From Variovorax sp. OK212 (GTDB lineage Bacteria > Pseudomonadota > Gammaproteobacteria > Burkholderiales > Burkholderiaceae_C), in NCBI RefSeq assembly GCF_900112425.1, contig NZ_FOLP01000002.1:372001-436000 (forward strand): a DNA stretch of 64,000 nt, given 5' to 3'. Both the position numbers and the translations under genes were made by a program. The number at the start of each line of letters is the position of its first letter. Within the stretch, counting starts at the first letter, position 1. The notes beneath the pieces were generated by a model. The model was not told the origin of the DNA. It did no database searches and was given only the letters and a program-made list of their open reading frames with translations. Shown here piece after piece: positions 51,538-59,814 of the stretch.

Positions 51538-52724
51538 GGCGCGCCCTCGTTCGCGCACACGTCGGCCAGCGCCGCGCACACATGGCCGATGTTCGAGGCG
51601 TTGAGCCCCGCCACGCAGAGGCGCCCCGACGACACCACGTACACGCCGAAGCGCATGCGCAGCGCCTCGATCTGCGCCGCCGACAACCCCGAATAGCTGA
51701 ACATGCCGTTCTGCGCCATGAGGAAGCCGAAGTCCCGGCCCGGCAGCGCGTCGGCCAGCCCGCGGTGCAGGCTGGCCCGCACCGCGCGCATGCGCCCGCG
51801 CATGCCGTCCAGCTCGGCGCGCCACTGCGCGTTCCACGCCGGGTTCGACAGCACCGCCGCCACCAGCGCCGCGCCCTGGGCCGGCGGGCACGAGTAGCTG
51901 CGGCGGATCGCGAGCTTCAGCTGGCCCAGCAGCCGCGCCTTGTCGGCCGCCGGCGCATGCACGCCCAGCGCGCCCACGCGCTCGCCGTACAGCGAGAAGA
52001 TCTTCGAGAACGAGCTGGCCACCAGGCAGGCGATGCCGCGCCGCACGCACTCGCGCACGGCCCAGGCGTCTTCGTCCACGCCGTGTGCAAAGCCCTGGTA
52101 GGCCATGTCGAAGAACGGCAGCAGGCCGCGCTCGCCGATCACGTCGAGCAGCGCGCGCCATTCGGCCTGCGACGGATCGGCGCCGGTCGGGTTGTGGCAG
52201 CACGGGTGCAGCAGCACGACGCTGCCGGCCGGCAACGTGCGCAGCACGGCCACGGCACCGTCGAGGTCGAAGCCGCCCGTGGCCTTGTTGTAGTAGGGGT
52301 AGCTTTCCACCCGCAGGCCCGCGCCGCCGAAGATCGCCGCGTGGTTGGCCCAGGTCGGGTCGGGCATCCATACGGCGGCCTCGGGCTGCACGCCCTTGAG
52401 GAAATCGGCGCCGACTTTCAGCGCGCCGGTGCCGGCGACGGTCTGCACCACGACCACGTCTTCGACCGCACCGCCGAACACCAGCTCGCGCACCGCATGG
52501 CGATAGGCCTCGCCGCCCTCGGTCGGCAGGTAGACGCTGGGGCCTTGCACACCCACGCCCTCGGCACGCGCGGCGCGTACCGAATCGAGCACCGGCACGC
52601 GGCCCGCTTCATCGCAGTAGATGCCGATGCCCAGGTTGACCTTGTGGTCGCGCGGGTCGGCCTTGTAGACCTCGAACAGGCCGAGGATGGGGTCGTCGGC
52701 GTACGCCGGCAGTTGATCGAACAC
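51534..52724 (-). CDS. Aromatic amino acid aminotransferase (class I, TyrB-like)
   Basis: A 396-residue fold-type I aminotransferase of the AspC/TyrB group: start FDQLPAYADDPILGLFEVYK, the CCHNPTGADPS motif near 186, and the Schiff-base lysine in ASSFSKIFSLYGERVGAL (near 247). It would interconvert aromatic amino acids (or kynurenine) and their oxo acids. No ATG is near; GTG at 52724 has GGAG five bases upstream and starts exactly at the conserved FDQLP. It is 26 bases behind the tryptophan dioxygenase gene and overlaps the monooxygenase gene by four bases. Confidence 0.9.
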   Translation of the reverse strand: MFDQLPAYADDPILGLFEVYKADPRDHKVNLGIGIYCDEAGRVPVLDSVRAARAEGVGVQGPSVYLPTEGGEAYRHAVRELVFGGAVEDVVVVQTVAGTGALKVGADFLKGVQPEAAVWMPDPTWANHAAIFGGAGLRVESYPYYNKATGGFDLDGAVAVLRTLPAGSVVLLHPCCHNPTGADPSQAEWRALLDVIGERGLLPFFDMAYQGFAHGVDEDAWAVRECVRRGIACLVASSFSKIFSLYGERVGALGVHAPAADKARLLGQLKLAIRRSYSCPPAQGAALVAAVLSNPAWNAQWRAELDGMRGRMRAVRASLHRGLADALPGRDFGFLMAQNGMFSYSGLSAAQIEALRMRFGVYVVSSGRLCVAGLNASNIGHVCAALADVCANEGAP

Positions 52725-52750
52725 GCAAGCTCCAGAAGTGAAAGAACGGC

Positions 52751-53722
52751 TCACAGCTGCGTCCGCACGGACCACAGCTCGGGAAAGAAGCGGTGGTCGA
52801 CCACGCTGCGCAGCCAGCCCACGCCGGCCGAGCCGCCGGTGCCGGGCTTGAAGCCCAGGATGCGTTCGACCGACACGAAATGCCGCCAGCGGTACTGCGA
52901 GAACACGTCGGCGATGTCCATCAGCGCCTCGCCGAGCCGGTACAGCTCGTTCTCGGGCGCCGGGTCGCCGTAGACCCACAGCCACGCCGCCTCCACGCCG
53001 GGGTTCGGCGCATAGGGCGCAGACCAGTCGCGCGCCAGCGCCTCGGCCGGCACGGCAATGTCGCGGCGGTGCAGCAGCGCCAGCACGTCGTCGTACAGGC
53101 TGGGCGAGTTCAGCGCGCGCTCCATCTGGGGCCACACGTCGGGGTTGTTGGCATGCGCGCGCGCCAGCGGCACCGACTTGTTGCCCAGGATGAATTCCAC
53201 GTGCCGGTACATGTACGACTGCTGGCCCGACGCAATGCCCAGCGTGTTGCGGAACTGGTTGAACTCGTGCGGCGTGATGGTCGAGAGCACGTCCCAGGTC
53301 TTGCCCAGGTACTCGAGCAGCGCCCGCACGCGCGGCGCCAGCTGCAGCGCGCCGGCCACGTCGTCGGCGCGGATGCGCGCCTGCATGTTGGCCAGCTCGC
53401 AGTGCGTGGCCTTGAAGGTCAGCTCCTTGCAGTGCGTGATGCACATGAAGACCATCTCGTCGTGGCCTTCGCTGCGCATGTGCTGCAGGCTCAGCAGCAG
53501 GTCGTTGCGCTGGTGCTCCAGGTAGGGGTTGCTCGCGCCCTCGAAGGCCACCAGCGGCTCGCCGTCGGTGCTCTGCACGGTGGCGGCGCGCTGCTGGTTG
53601 TCGCCGCTGGCGATGGGCCGGACCAGCGACAGCTCGAGCGCGGGGTTGCGGACTTCGGGGATGACGCGCTTGCGGGATGTGCGCGGCGTGCGTGGTGCGC
53701 GCGGTGTGCTTGGGTTGGCCAT
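52751..53722 (-). CDS. Tryptophan 2,3-dioxygenase family haem enzyme
   Basis: A 323-residue TDO-family protein. Key pieces: GHDEMVFMCITHCKELTFK (the distal His in ITH), TITPHEFNQFRNTLG, SYMYRHVEFILGNK and, near the C-terminus, WRHFVSVERILGFKPGTGGS with the haem-ligand His. TDO opens the indole ring of tryptophan to N-formylkynurenine. Residues 1-~40 are Arg/Pro-rich and not part of the fold. The substrate-pocket segments differ from classic KynA, and no kynureninase or formamidase is adjacent, so another indole substrate is possible. ATG at 53722 is chosen over a GTG at 53782. Confidence 0.87.
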   Translation of the reverse strand: MANPSTPRAPRTPRTSRKRVIPEVRNPALELSLVRPIASGDNQQRAATVQSTDGEPLVAFEGASNPYLEHQRNDLLLSLQHMRSEGHDEMVFMCITHCKELTFKATHCELANMQARIRADDVAGALQLAPRVRALLEYLGKTWDVLSTITPHEFNQFRNTLGIASGQQSYMYRHVEFILGNKSVPLARAHANNPDVWPQMERALNSPSLYDDVLALLHRRDIAVPAEALARDWSAPYAPNPGVEAAWLWVYGDPAPENELYRLGEALMDIADVFSQYRWRHFVSVERILGFKPGTGGSAGVGWLRSVVDHRFFPELWSVRTQL

Positions 53723-53821
53723 GCGCCGATTGTTCGGTTCGCGTGCATTCGCCTCAACCTCCGGCACGCCGGATTTGGTCACCGTTCGTCCGCAAGCAGC
53801 GCCGACCGGTGCGCGATGGTC

Positions 53822-54826
53822 TCAACCCGCGCCGTGCCGCCGCGCGTAGGCGCTGGGCGTGAGCCCGGTCCAGCGCTGGAAGGCGCGCGAGAACGCCTTT
53901 TCGGACGCATAGCCGACCGACTCGGCCACCTGGTGCAGGCTCAGTTGCCGGTTCTTGAGCTTCTCGGCCGCCAGCGTCATGCGGTAGGAGCCCAGGTAGT
54001 GCATGGGCGTCACGCCCACCAGCGCGCGGAAACGCTCGCTGAAGACGGTGCGCGACAGGTAGCTGGCCTGCGCCAGCGTGGCCACCGACCACGGCTGCCC
54101 GGGCCGCTCGTGCATCAGCGACATGGCGCGGGCGATGCTTTCGTCGTCGAGGCCGCGCAACCTGCCGACTTGGCCGACTTGGCCCGCCTGATCGGCCTGA
54201 TCGGCATGCAGGTCGGCCGGCACCTGCGGCTGCGCATACAGGTGCTCGCACAGGATGTGCACCAGCAGCAGGTCGGCCATGCGCGCCGCCGACAGCTGCC
54301 AGCCCGGGCGCTGGGCCACGGTCTCGTTCACCAGCGACTGCATGGCCTGCGCGAGCGAGGCGGTGGTCGGGATCTGCGCCTGCCGCAGCACGATGAGCGC
54401 GGGCAGGCTCGCGATGATCGAGCCCAGCCCCTGCGCCGGCATCCACAGGTGCAGCGAGAACAGCTCGGTGGCCGCCCCGCCGCCGCCGTGCGCGAACACG
54501 ATCGGGTGGTCGCCGTGGCGGCCGACCGAGTGCGCCTCGATCAGCGCGCGAAACGGCAGCGGCTCGAGCCCCGGCGCCGAAGACACGGTGTGCGCCACGC
54601 CCTGCGGCAGCATGGCGATGTCGTGCGGCGCCACCTGCACCGGCTCGGCGCCGTCCACCGCGATCCAGTAGGGGGCGCCGATGCACATGCGGATCAGCGG
54701 GCCGTCCACCCCGCTCGAATGCAGCGCCCACGGGGCCGAGAGCGAGAAACGCGCGGTCACCGCCCGTTCGGACTTGTACGTTGCAAGCACATGGCTGAGT
54801 ACGTCGCCGCCGCGCCCTGTGTCCAT
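53822..54826 (-). CDS. AraC family regulator with cupin sensor domain
   Basis: A 334-residue regulator: an N-terminal cupin-like domain (about 15-200, with APHDIAMLPQGVAHTV), a Gln/Ala/Val-rich linker of short repeats (DQADQAGQVGQVG, near 220), and a C-terminal AraC DNA-binding domain (PWSVATLAQASYLSRTVFSERF, then SVGYASEKAFSRAFQRWTGL). The cupin_6 type of AraC regulator controls small-molecule metabolism. It lies upstream of the dioxygenase-aminotransferase-monooxygenase genes on the same strand and is the obvious local regulator. ATG at 54826 is used; an upstream ATG at 54883 is possible. Confidence 0.87.
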   Translation of the reverse strand: MDTGRGGDVLSHVLATYKSERAVTARFSLSAPWALHSSGVDGPLIRMCIGAPYWIAVDGAEPVQVAPHDIAMLPQGVAHTVSSAPGLEPLPFRALIEAHSVGRHGDHPIVFAHGGGGAATELFSLHLWMPAQGLGSIIASLPALIVLRQAQIPTTASLAQAMQSLVNETVAQRPGWQLSAARMADLLLVHILCEHLYAQPQVPADLHADQADQAGQVGQVGRLRGLDDESIARAMSLMHERPGQPWSVATLAQASYLSRTVFSERFRALVGVTPMHYLGSYRMTLAAEKLKNRQLSLHQVAESVGYASEKAFSRAFQRWTGLTPSAYARRHGAG

Positions 54827-54925
54827 GCTGTGGTTGCCGCCCGGTGGGCTGGGTCTGTCTCGAAGCGGCCGATTATCTGGCATGGCAACCGGGCGATTCG
54901 CCGCCGCGCCACCATGGCGGCGCCG

Positions 54926-54944
54926 GATGCAACACAATGGCGTT
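54926..54944. promoter_or_regulatory. Imperfect TGCAAC box at the Fur-family gene start
   Basis: GATGCAAC-ACA-ATGGCGTT matches the zigA palindrome AATGCAAC-N3-GTTGCATT at 12 of 16 arm positions and lies across the first candidate start codon (54937), just before the second (54949). It suggests autoregulation. Confidence 0.5.
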
Positions 54945-54948
54945 TCGC

Positions 54949-55425
54949 ATGAAGACCACGCCCTCTCGCCCGAAGCCCCCCCTTGCCGCCGCCGCGTTCG
55001 ACAGCGAAGCGCTGCTGCGCGACGCCGGCCTGCGCGTCACCCGCGCTGCGCAGACCGTGCTCGGGCTGCTGGAGCACACCTCGCAGCCGCTGACGCACGA
55101 GGAAGTGGCCGCGGCCTACACCACCGCCACCGGCGAGGCGCCCGACCGGGTCACGGTGTATCGCGTGCTTGACCGGCTGGTCGAGGCCGGCCTGTGCGAC
55201 CGCCGGGTGGGCCCCGACCGGGTCAACCGCTTCTCGCGGCACGTGGAAGCCGCGTCGGGCAACACCTTCGAATGCGACCAGTGCCACAAGGTGCTGGCGC
55301 TGCCCTCGGACCCGGAACTGCCCAAGGTCATGGGCCGGCTGGGCCGGGCGCTGCGCAAGCAGGGCATCGACACCCGCCACACCGCCCTCACCCTGCACGG
55401 CACCTGCGGCGACTGCGCCCGCTAA
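54949..55425 (+). CDS. Fur family regulator, probable zinc uptake repressor (Zur)
   Basis: A 158-residue Fur-family protein: winged helix (LRVTRAAQTVLGLLEHTSQP, APDRVTVYRVLDRLVEAGLC) and a dimer domain with the structural zinc pairs CDQCHK and CGDC at the extreme C-terminus. The regulatory-site region (RFSRHVEAASGNTFECD) fits the Zur branch, and the gene is convergent with zigA, 33 bases away, whose promoter has two palindromes like the box in front of this gene. ATG 54949 is used; ATG 54937 would add four residues. Zur identity is inferred from context. Confidence 0.85.
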   Translation: MKTTPSRPKPPLAAAAFDSEALLRDAGLRVTRAAQTVLGLLEHTSQPLTHEEVAAAYTTATGEAPDRVTVYRVLDRLVEAGLCDRRVGPDRVNRFSRHVEAASGNTFECDQCHKVLALPSDPELPKVMGRLGRALRKQGIDTRHTALTLHGTCGDCAR

Positions 55426-55458
55426 CCAGCCTCTCGCCAGTCCCTCGCCAGCCGACCC

Positions 55459-56652
55459 TCAGGCGTTCCACGAAGGAAACGGGTCCGGAAAGTTCTGCCA
55501 CCACGAGGCGCCGAAGCGCATCTCGTCCTCGGTGAGCAGGCAGGCGTCGAGCCGGGCCCGCAGCGCGTCCTCGTCCATGCCGATGCCGATCAGCACCAGC
55601 TCCTGCCGCGCGTCGCCGGTGGCCGGGTCCCAGTTCTTGCGGATCAGCTCCAGCGCATCGGCATCGCTGGGCCAGTGCTCGCGCGGCACCGCCGCCCACC
55701 AGAAACCCGCCGCACCGTAGCGGCATGCGCCGCCGGCCTGCGACCACGAGCCGGCCCGCGTGGCGCGGCTCGCGAGCCAGAAGAAGCCCTTGGAGCGCAC
55801 CACGCCCTCCCATTCGCTTTGCACCAGCTTCCAGAAGCGCATCGGGTGGAACGGCAGCCGCGAGCGGTACACGAAGCTGCGGATGCCATAGGCCTCGCTC
55901 TCGGGCACATGCTCGCCGCGCAGCTCGGCCAGCCAGCCCGGCGCCTGCTCGGCCTGGTCGAAGTCGAACAGGCCGGTGTCGAGCACCCGCTCGAGCGGCA
56001 CGCGGCCGAACTCCGACAGCTCGATGCGCGCGCGCGGGTTCAGGCTGCGCAGCATGGCCATGAGCCGCTCGCGCTCCTTGGCGCTGACCAGGTCGGTCTT
56101 GTTCAGCACCAGCACGTCGCAGAACTCGATCTGCTCGATCAGCAGGTCGACCACCGTGCGCGTGTCCTCGTCGCCCAGCGACTGGCCGCGCTGGCCCAGG
56201 CTGTCGGCCGAGCCGTAGTCGCGCAGGAAGTTGAAGGCGTCGACCACCGTCACCATGGTGTCCAGCCGCGCCACGTCGCCCAGGCTCTTGCCGTCCTCGC
56301 CGGCAAAGGTGAAGGTCTCGGCCACGGGCAGCGGCTCCGAGATGCCGGTGGACTCGATCACCAGCTGGTCGAAGCGCCCCTCCTTGGCGAGCCGCTTCAC
56401 CTCCACCAGCAGGTCTTCGCGCAAGGTGCAGCAGATGCAGCCGTTGCTCATTTCCACCAGCTTCTCTTCGGTGCGCGAGAGCTTGGCGCCGCCGTCGCGC
56501 ACCAGCGCGGCGTCGATGTTGACCTCGCTCATGTCGTTCACGATGACCGCCACGCGGCGGCCCTCGCGGTTGTGGAGGATGTGGTTCAGCAGCGTGGTCT
56601 TGCCGGCGCCCAGAAAGCCGGAGAGCACGGTGACGGGAAGGCGGTCGGGCAT
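55459..56652 (-). CDS. zigA: COG0523 GTPase, ZigA-type zinc metallochaperone
   Basis: A 397-residue G3E-family GTPase. Walker A is [15 protein letters not shown] (near 9-23), the metal-binding CxCC motif is [12 protein letters not shown] (near 69-80), Walker B region [12 protein letters not shown] and the base motif LNKTD. The C-terminal CobW_C domain contains RPFHP-like RLPFHPMRF. ZigA transfers zinc to client proteins during zinc shortage and is usually under Zur. Two palindromic boxes lie directly upstream, and the convergent neighbour is a Fur-family gene, which supports zinc as the metal. Confidence 0.92.
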   Translation of the reverse strand: MPDRLPVTVLSGFLGAGKTTLLNHILHNREGRRVAVIVNDMSEVNIDAALVRDGGAKLSRTEEKLVEMSNGCICCTLREDLLVEVKRLAKEGRFDQLVIESTGISEPLPVAETFTFAGEDGKSLGDVARLDTMVTVVDAFNFLRDYGSADSLGQRGQSLGDEDTRTVVDLLIEQIEFCDVLVLNKTDLVSAKERERLMAMLRSLNPRARIELSEFGRVPLERVLDTGLFDFDQAEQAPGWLAELRGEHVPESEAYGIRSFVYRSRLPFHPMRFWKLVQSEWEGVVRSKGFFWLASRATRAGSWSQAGGACRYGAAGFWWAAVPREHWPSDADALELIRKNWDPATGDARQELVLIGIGMDEDALRARLDACLLTEDEMRFGASWWQNFPDPFPSWNA

Positions 56653-56668
56653 GGGGCGGGCTCCATAT

Positions 56669-56687
56669 ATTGCAACAGGATTGCATT
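56669..56687. promoter_or_regulatory. Candidate Zur box 1 upstream of zigA
   Basis: ATTGCAAC-AGG-ATTGCATT, imperfect form of the second box with 14 of 16 arm positions shared, starting 17 bp upstream of the zigA ATG. Confidence 0.6.
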
Positions 56688-56696
56688 ATAGGAACC

Positions 56697-56715
56697 AATG
56701 CAACTTTGTTGCATT
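56697..56715. promoter_or_regulatory. Candidate Zur box 2 upstream of zigA (perfect palindrome)
   Basis: AATGCAAC-TTT-GTTGCATT: perfect 8-bp arms with a 3-bp centre, starting 28 bp after the first box. The pair covers the only AT-rich stretch upstream of zigA, so it probably overlaps the promoter. Confidence 0.65.
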
Positions 56716-56785
56716 TGAAGATGACCCCGAACGCAGGTCGGCCGGTGGCTCACCGTGCGCGCCGATGATCGCTGGGGTCGCGCTG

Positions 56786-56800
56786 CGGTCGTACCGACCG
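56786..56800. terminator. Dyad behind the DUF899 gene
   Basis: CGGTCG-TAC-CGACCG, perfect 6-bp arms, directly after the DUF899 stop codon on the minus strand. No T-run; weak terminator or binding site. Confidence 0.35.
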
Positions 56801-56806
56801 GCCGCG

Positions 56807-57520
56807 CTAGTAGCCCAGCTTCGGGTACCAGTCCTTGCCGCGCCCCTCCGGCGTCATGTCGAGCAGGTTCCAGATCGGCATCGGGTCGGGCGCGCCGCGC
56901 GGGTCCTGGCCGGCGTCCGCGGTGCCGGCGCCCATCTCGGCGGCCCAGAAATGGCGCAGGGTGTCGCCGTCGCGGCGGAACACGTTGAAGGCCGCGTTGT
57001 CGCCGCTGTCGTCCGTCTCGCCGGCGTAGTCGCGGTTGAAGTCGGTGCCGGCCGACGAATACAGCGGCAGGTGGCGCCAGCCGCGCTCGCTGGCAAAGGC
57101 CGTCATGCGCTCGATCGGCGAGGTGGCGATGACCGCGAACGCCACGCGCTGCAGGATGTCGGGCATCTCGCCGTCGTAGGCGCTCAGCAGCGAGGTGCAC
57201 ATGGGGCACGGCCGCTCGCGCCGGGCGCCGAACATCCAGTTGTAGGTGATGAGGGTGTGGTGCTTGCCGAAGAGCGCGGAGAACTTCACCGGTCCGTCGG
57301 CGCCCTGGAACAGATAGTCCTCCGGCACGGGCCCGCCGGGCGGCAGCGCGCGGCGCATTTCGGCCACGTGCTCGATGCGCCGGCGCAGGTCGATTTCCTC
57401 GGCCAGCAACTCGGTGCGCGCCTTGCGGTAAGCGGCGCTTTCGCCTGGAAAGCGCACGGGGCTGGACCTGGCGAGCTGGCTGGCAGACGCAGGGCCGGTG
57501 AATTCGGCGTGGGACGGCAT
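56807..57520 (-). CDS. DUF899 family thioredoxin-like protein
   Basis: A 237-residue DUF899 protein: RTELLAEEIDLRRRIEHVAEMRR, then a thioredoxin-like domain with YNWMFGARRERPCPMCTSLL (CPMC at the position of a redox pair), followed by AFAVIATSPIERM and DYAGETDDSGDNAAFNVF. The family is widespread but uncharacterised; a thiol or peroxide role is often suggested. An unusually strong AGGAGGTGA lies nine bases before the ATG, so high expression is likely. Confidence 0.88.
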   Translation of the reverse strand: MPSHAEFTGPASASQLARSSPVRFPGESAAYRKARTELLAEEIDLRRRIEHVAEMRRALPPGGPVPEDYLFQGADGPVKFSALFGKHHTLITYNWMFGARRERPCPMCTSLLSAYDGEMPDILQRVAFAVIATSPIERMTAFASERGWRHLPLYSSAGTDFNRDYAGETDDSGDNAAFNVFRRDGDTLRHFWAAEMGAGTADAGQDPRGAPDPMPIWNLLDMTPEGRGKDWYPKLGY

Positions 57521-57644
57521 GGCGGGTCACCTCCTGGAGGGCACAACATTGAACCTGCCGCCATCTTGATCCTTGGGCGGGCCCTTCGCCAGTCCGCGCA
57601 ATTCGCCTGCGCGCGGCGCATTTGTCCTACGCCGGCGCCCTGCT

Positions 57645-59798
57645 CTACAACCCGCCCTCGCGGTGCAGCACCGCGGCCAGCTGACGCAGCCACTGCCCGG
57701 CAAAACTCTGGTGCGAATTGCCGATGACGGCGCTGCCGGTGCGTTCCCGCCCGGTGCCCGGCATGCCGGTGCACTCGTGCAGCCGCACGCGAAAGCGCGC
57801 GTCGTGCGGCTGCGCCACGCCGTTGCCGTCCAGCTTGGCGGGAATGGGCCCACCGTACGGGCTGGTCAGGGCCAGGTGCTCCACGCTGGGCAAGGCGATG
57901 CGGTCGACGCTCTGCACGCGGCAGTCCACGCGCGGCACGCCGGGCTCGTCGGCGATGAAGCGCGCGGGCGCGCCGGCCTCGATGCGCGGCAGGAAGGCCT
58001 CTTCCACGTACGCATCGACCTTCACGCCCTCGGGCGCGGCCACCTGCACCAGCCGCTCGCCGCGCGCTACCCACACGCCGGGCTGCAGGGCGCTGTTCAG
58101 GCTCACCACCACGCCGTCGAAGCTCGCGCGCAGCTGCAGCTGCTGGTTGAGCGCCAGCAGGCCCGCCACTTCTTCCCTGGCGCCTTCCAGGCGTTGCAGG
58201 AGTCCCGCGCCGCTCTGCTGCAGCCGCTCGGAAAAAGGCTGCTGCTCCAGCTGCCAGCGCAGCTGCTGCTCGCGCGCCTGCGCCAGGCCCAGCTGGCGCC
58301 GCAGGTCGGACGAATCGAGCGTCAGCAGCACCTCGTCGGCCTTCACCACCTGGTGCACCGCCACCTGCATGCCCTGCACCTGCGCCGGCGCCGGCGCATA
58401 CAGCCACTGGGCCTGCTGCGCGCCCAGCACGGCGGGTGCCTCGACACCGCGCGGCCACGGCACCATCACCACCAGCAACGCCACCAGCGCCAGCCCGGCG
58501 CTGCGCACCGCCTGCCGGTTCAGCCGCATGCGGGCACGCTGAGACCACCACACGGCCACTTCCTTCTGCACCGGCCGGGCAATGAACCAGCCCAGCTCCA
58601 CCGCCAGCAGCAGGATGCCCAGCGCCTTGAAGAACAGGCTGTAGACCAGGAAGGCGATGCCCAGGAACAGCACCAGCCGGTAGACCCACACCGCATAGGC
58701 GAAGGCCACCAGCCCGCGCTGGCGCCGCGGCGCGAAGGTTTCCGGCGGCGGCTCGCCCCAACCGAAGAGCCATTCGCGCAGCCGCCAGCGGCCGAGTGCG
58801 AAAGCGCGCTCGTGCAGGTTGGGCACTTCCAGCCAGTCGCACATCAGGAAGTAGCCGTCGAAGCGCATGAACGGGCTCAGGTTGATGGCGAGCGTGACCA
58901 GCCAGGTGCTGGTGGCCAGCAGGAACACGCCGGCGCGCACCGGCCCGTCGGGCAGGAAGTTCCACAGCAGCGTGGCCACGGCCGCCAGCGCCAGCTCCGC
59001 GGCCATGCCGGCCGAGCTGATGAACAGCCGCGCGCGGCGCGACGGCAGCTTCCACGCCTCGTTGGTGTCGGTGTAGAGCATGGGCACCATCACCATGAAG
59101 GCCACGCCCATGTTGGGCACGCGGCAGCCGTAGCGGTACGCGGTGAAGGCGTGGCCGAGCTCGTGCGCCACCTTGGCCACGCTCAGCGCCAGGCCGATGG
59201 CCACCACGCCCTGCCAGCTGCTGTAGCCGGAGAACTGGTGCATGAAGCTGTCCCACTGCTGCGCCACCAGGTACAGCCCCAGCGCGCCCACGCCCAGCAC
59301 GGCCCACCAGAACTGCGGCGTGAACACCCAGCCGATGCGCGGCAGCATGGCGCGCAGGAAGGGCATGGGCCGCACCAGCGGAATGCGAAAGAACAGGTAG
59401 TGCTTGAGCAGCCACATCGCGTGGCCCATGCGGGTGGCGTTGGCGTAGTGGGCCAGGCGCGTGTTGTCCTCGGCGCTGCGCGCCACCACCAGGTGGTGGT
59501 GGCGCAAGAAGGCGAACACCGCCTCGATGTCGGCCTGCGACACCTCCAGCGTGGTGTCGTGCCGGACGGCGGCCAGCACCTGGGCGGCCTCGCGCATCGA
59601 CCAGCGCGACAGGATCTCGAAGGCCGGCCAGCCGATCTGGAAGAAGCGGTTGTCGATCGGGTCGTGCAGCGTCCAGCTCGGCACGCCGTCGGCGTCCGTC
59701 GGGCCGGGGTGAATGGCCAGCTCCTGGCGCAGCGCCGGCAGCGTGCTCAGGGGCGGCGGCGCCATGCCGTTGCCTGCAACCATGTCCGCGGGGTGCAA
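57645..59798 (-). CDS. PqqD-like / M50 site-2 protease-like / HlyD-arm fusion protein
   Basis: A 717-residue membrane protein in three parts. Residues ~40-105 (WTLHDPIDNRFFQIGWPAFE, then helices) look like a PqqD-type winged fold. Residues ~155-440 are an M50 membrane protease-like core with the zinc motif AHELGHAF (near 211-218) and the second ligand segment MRFDGYFLMCDWLEVPN (near 311-327). Residues ~445-700 form a HlyD-like periplasmic arm (APAPAQVQGM, VLLTLDSSDLRRQL, FDGVVVSLNSALQPG). Such proteins replace the pump in unusual secretion clusters. TTG at 59798 has GAGGA eight bases upstream; ATG 59783 is the alternative. Last gene of the export operon; its start lies 16 bases behind the HlyD gene. 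Confidence 0.8.
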   Translation of the reverse strand: MHPADMVAGNGMAPPPLSTLPALRQELAIHPGPTDADGVPSWTLHDPIDNRFFQIGWPAFEILSRWSMREAAQVLAAVRHDTTLEVSQADIEAVFAFLRHHHLVVARSAEDNTRLAHYANATRMGHAMWLLKHYLFFRIPLVRPMPFLRAMLPRIGWVFTPQFWWAVLGVGALGLYLVAQQWDSFMHQFSGYSSWQGVVAIGLALSVAKVAHELGHAFTAYRYGCRVPNMGVAFMVMVPMLYTDTNEAWKLPSRRARLFISSAGMAAELALAAVATLLWNFLPDGPVRAGVFLLATSTWLVTLAINLSPFMRFDGYFLMCDWLEVPNLHERAFALGRWRLREWLFGWGEPPPETFAPRRQRGLVAFAYAVWVYRLVLFLGIAFLVYSLFFKALGILLLAVELGWFIARPVQKEVAVWWSQRARMRLNRQAVRSAGLALVALLVVMVPWPRGVEAPAVLGAQQAQWLYAPAPAQVQGMQVAVHQVVKADEVLLTLDSSDLRRQLGLAQAREQQLRWQLEQQPFSERLQQSGAGLLQRLEGAREEVAGLLALNQQLQLRASFDGVVVSLNSALQPGVWVARGERLVQVAAPEGVKVDAYVEEAFLPRIEAGAPARFIADEPGVPRVDCRVQSVDRIALPSVEHLALTSPYGGPIPAKLDGNGVAQPHDARFRVRLHECTGMPGTGRERTGSAVIGNSHQSFAGQWLRQLAAVLHREGGL

Positions 59799-59814
59799 GG
59801 GGTGCGTCCTCGGC

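Noticed and set aside
52793-54952. Long plus-strand open frame opposite the dioxygenase and AraC genes
   Set aside because: Same antisense artefact; composition is His/Arg/Val-rich and the minus-strand genes have clear motifs.
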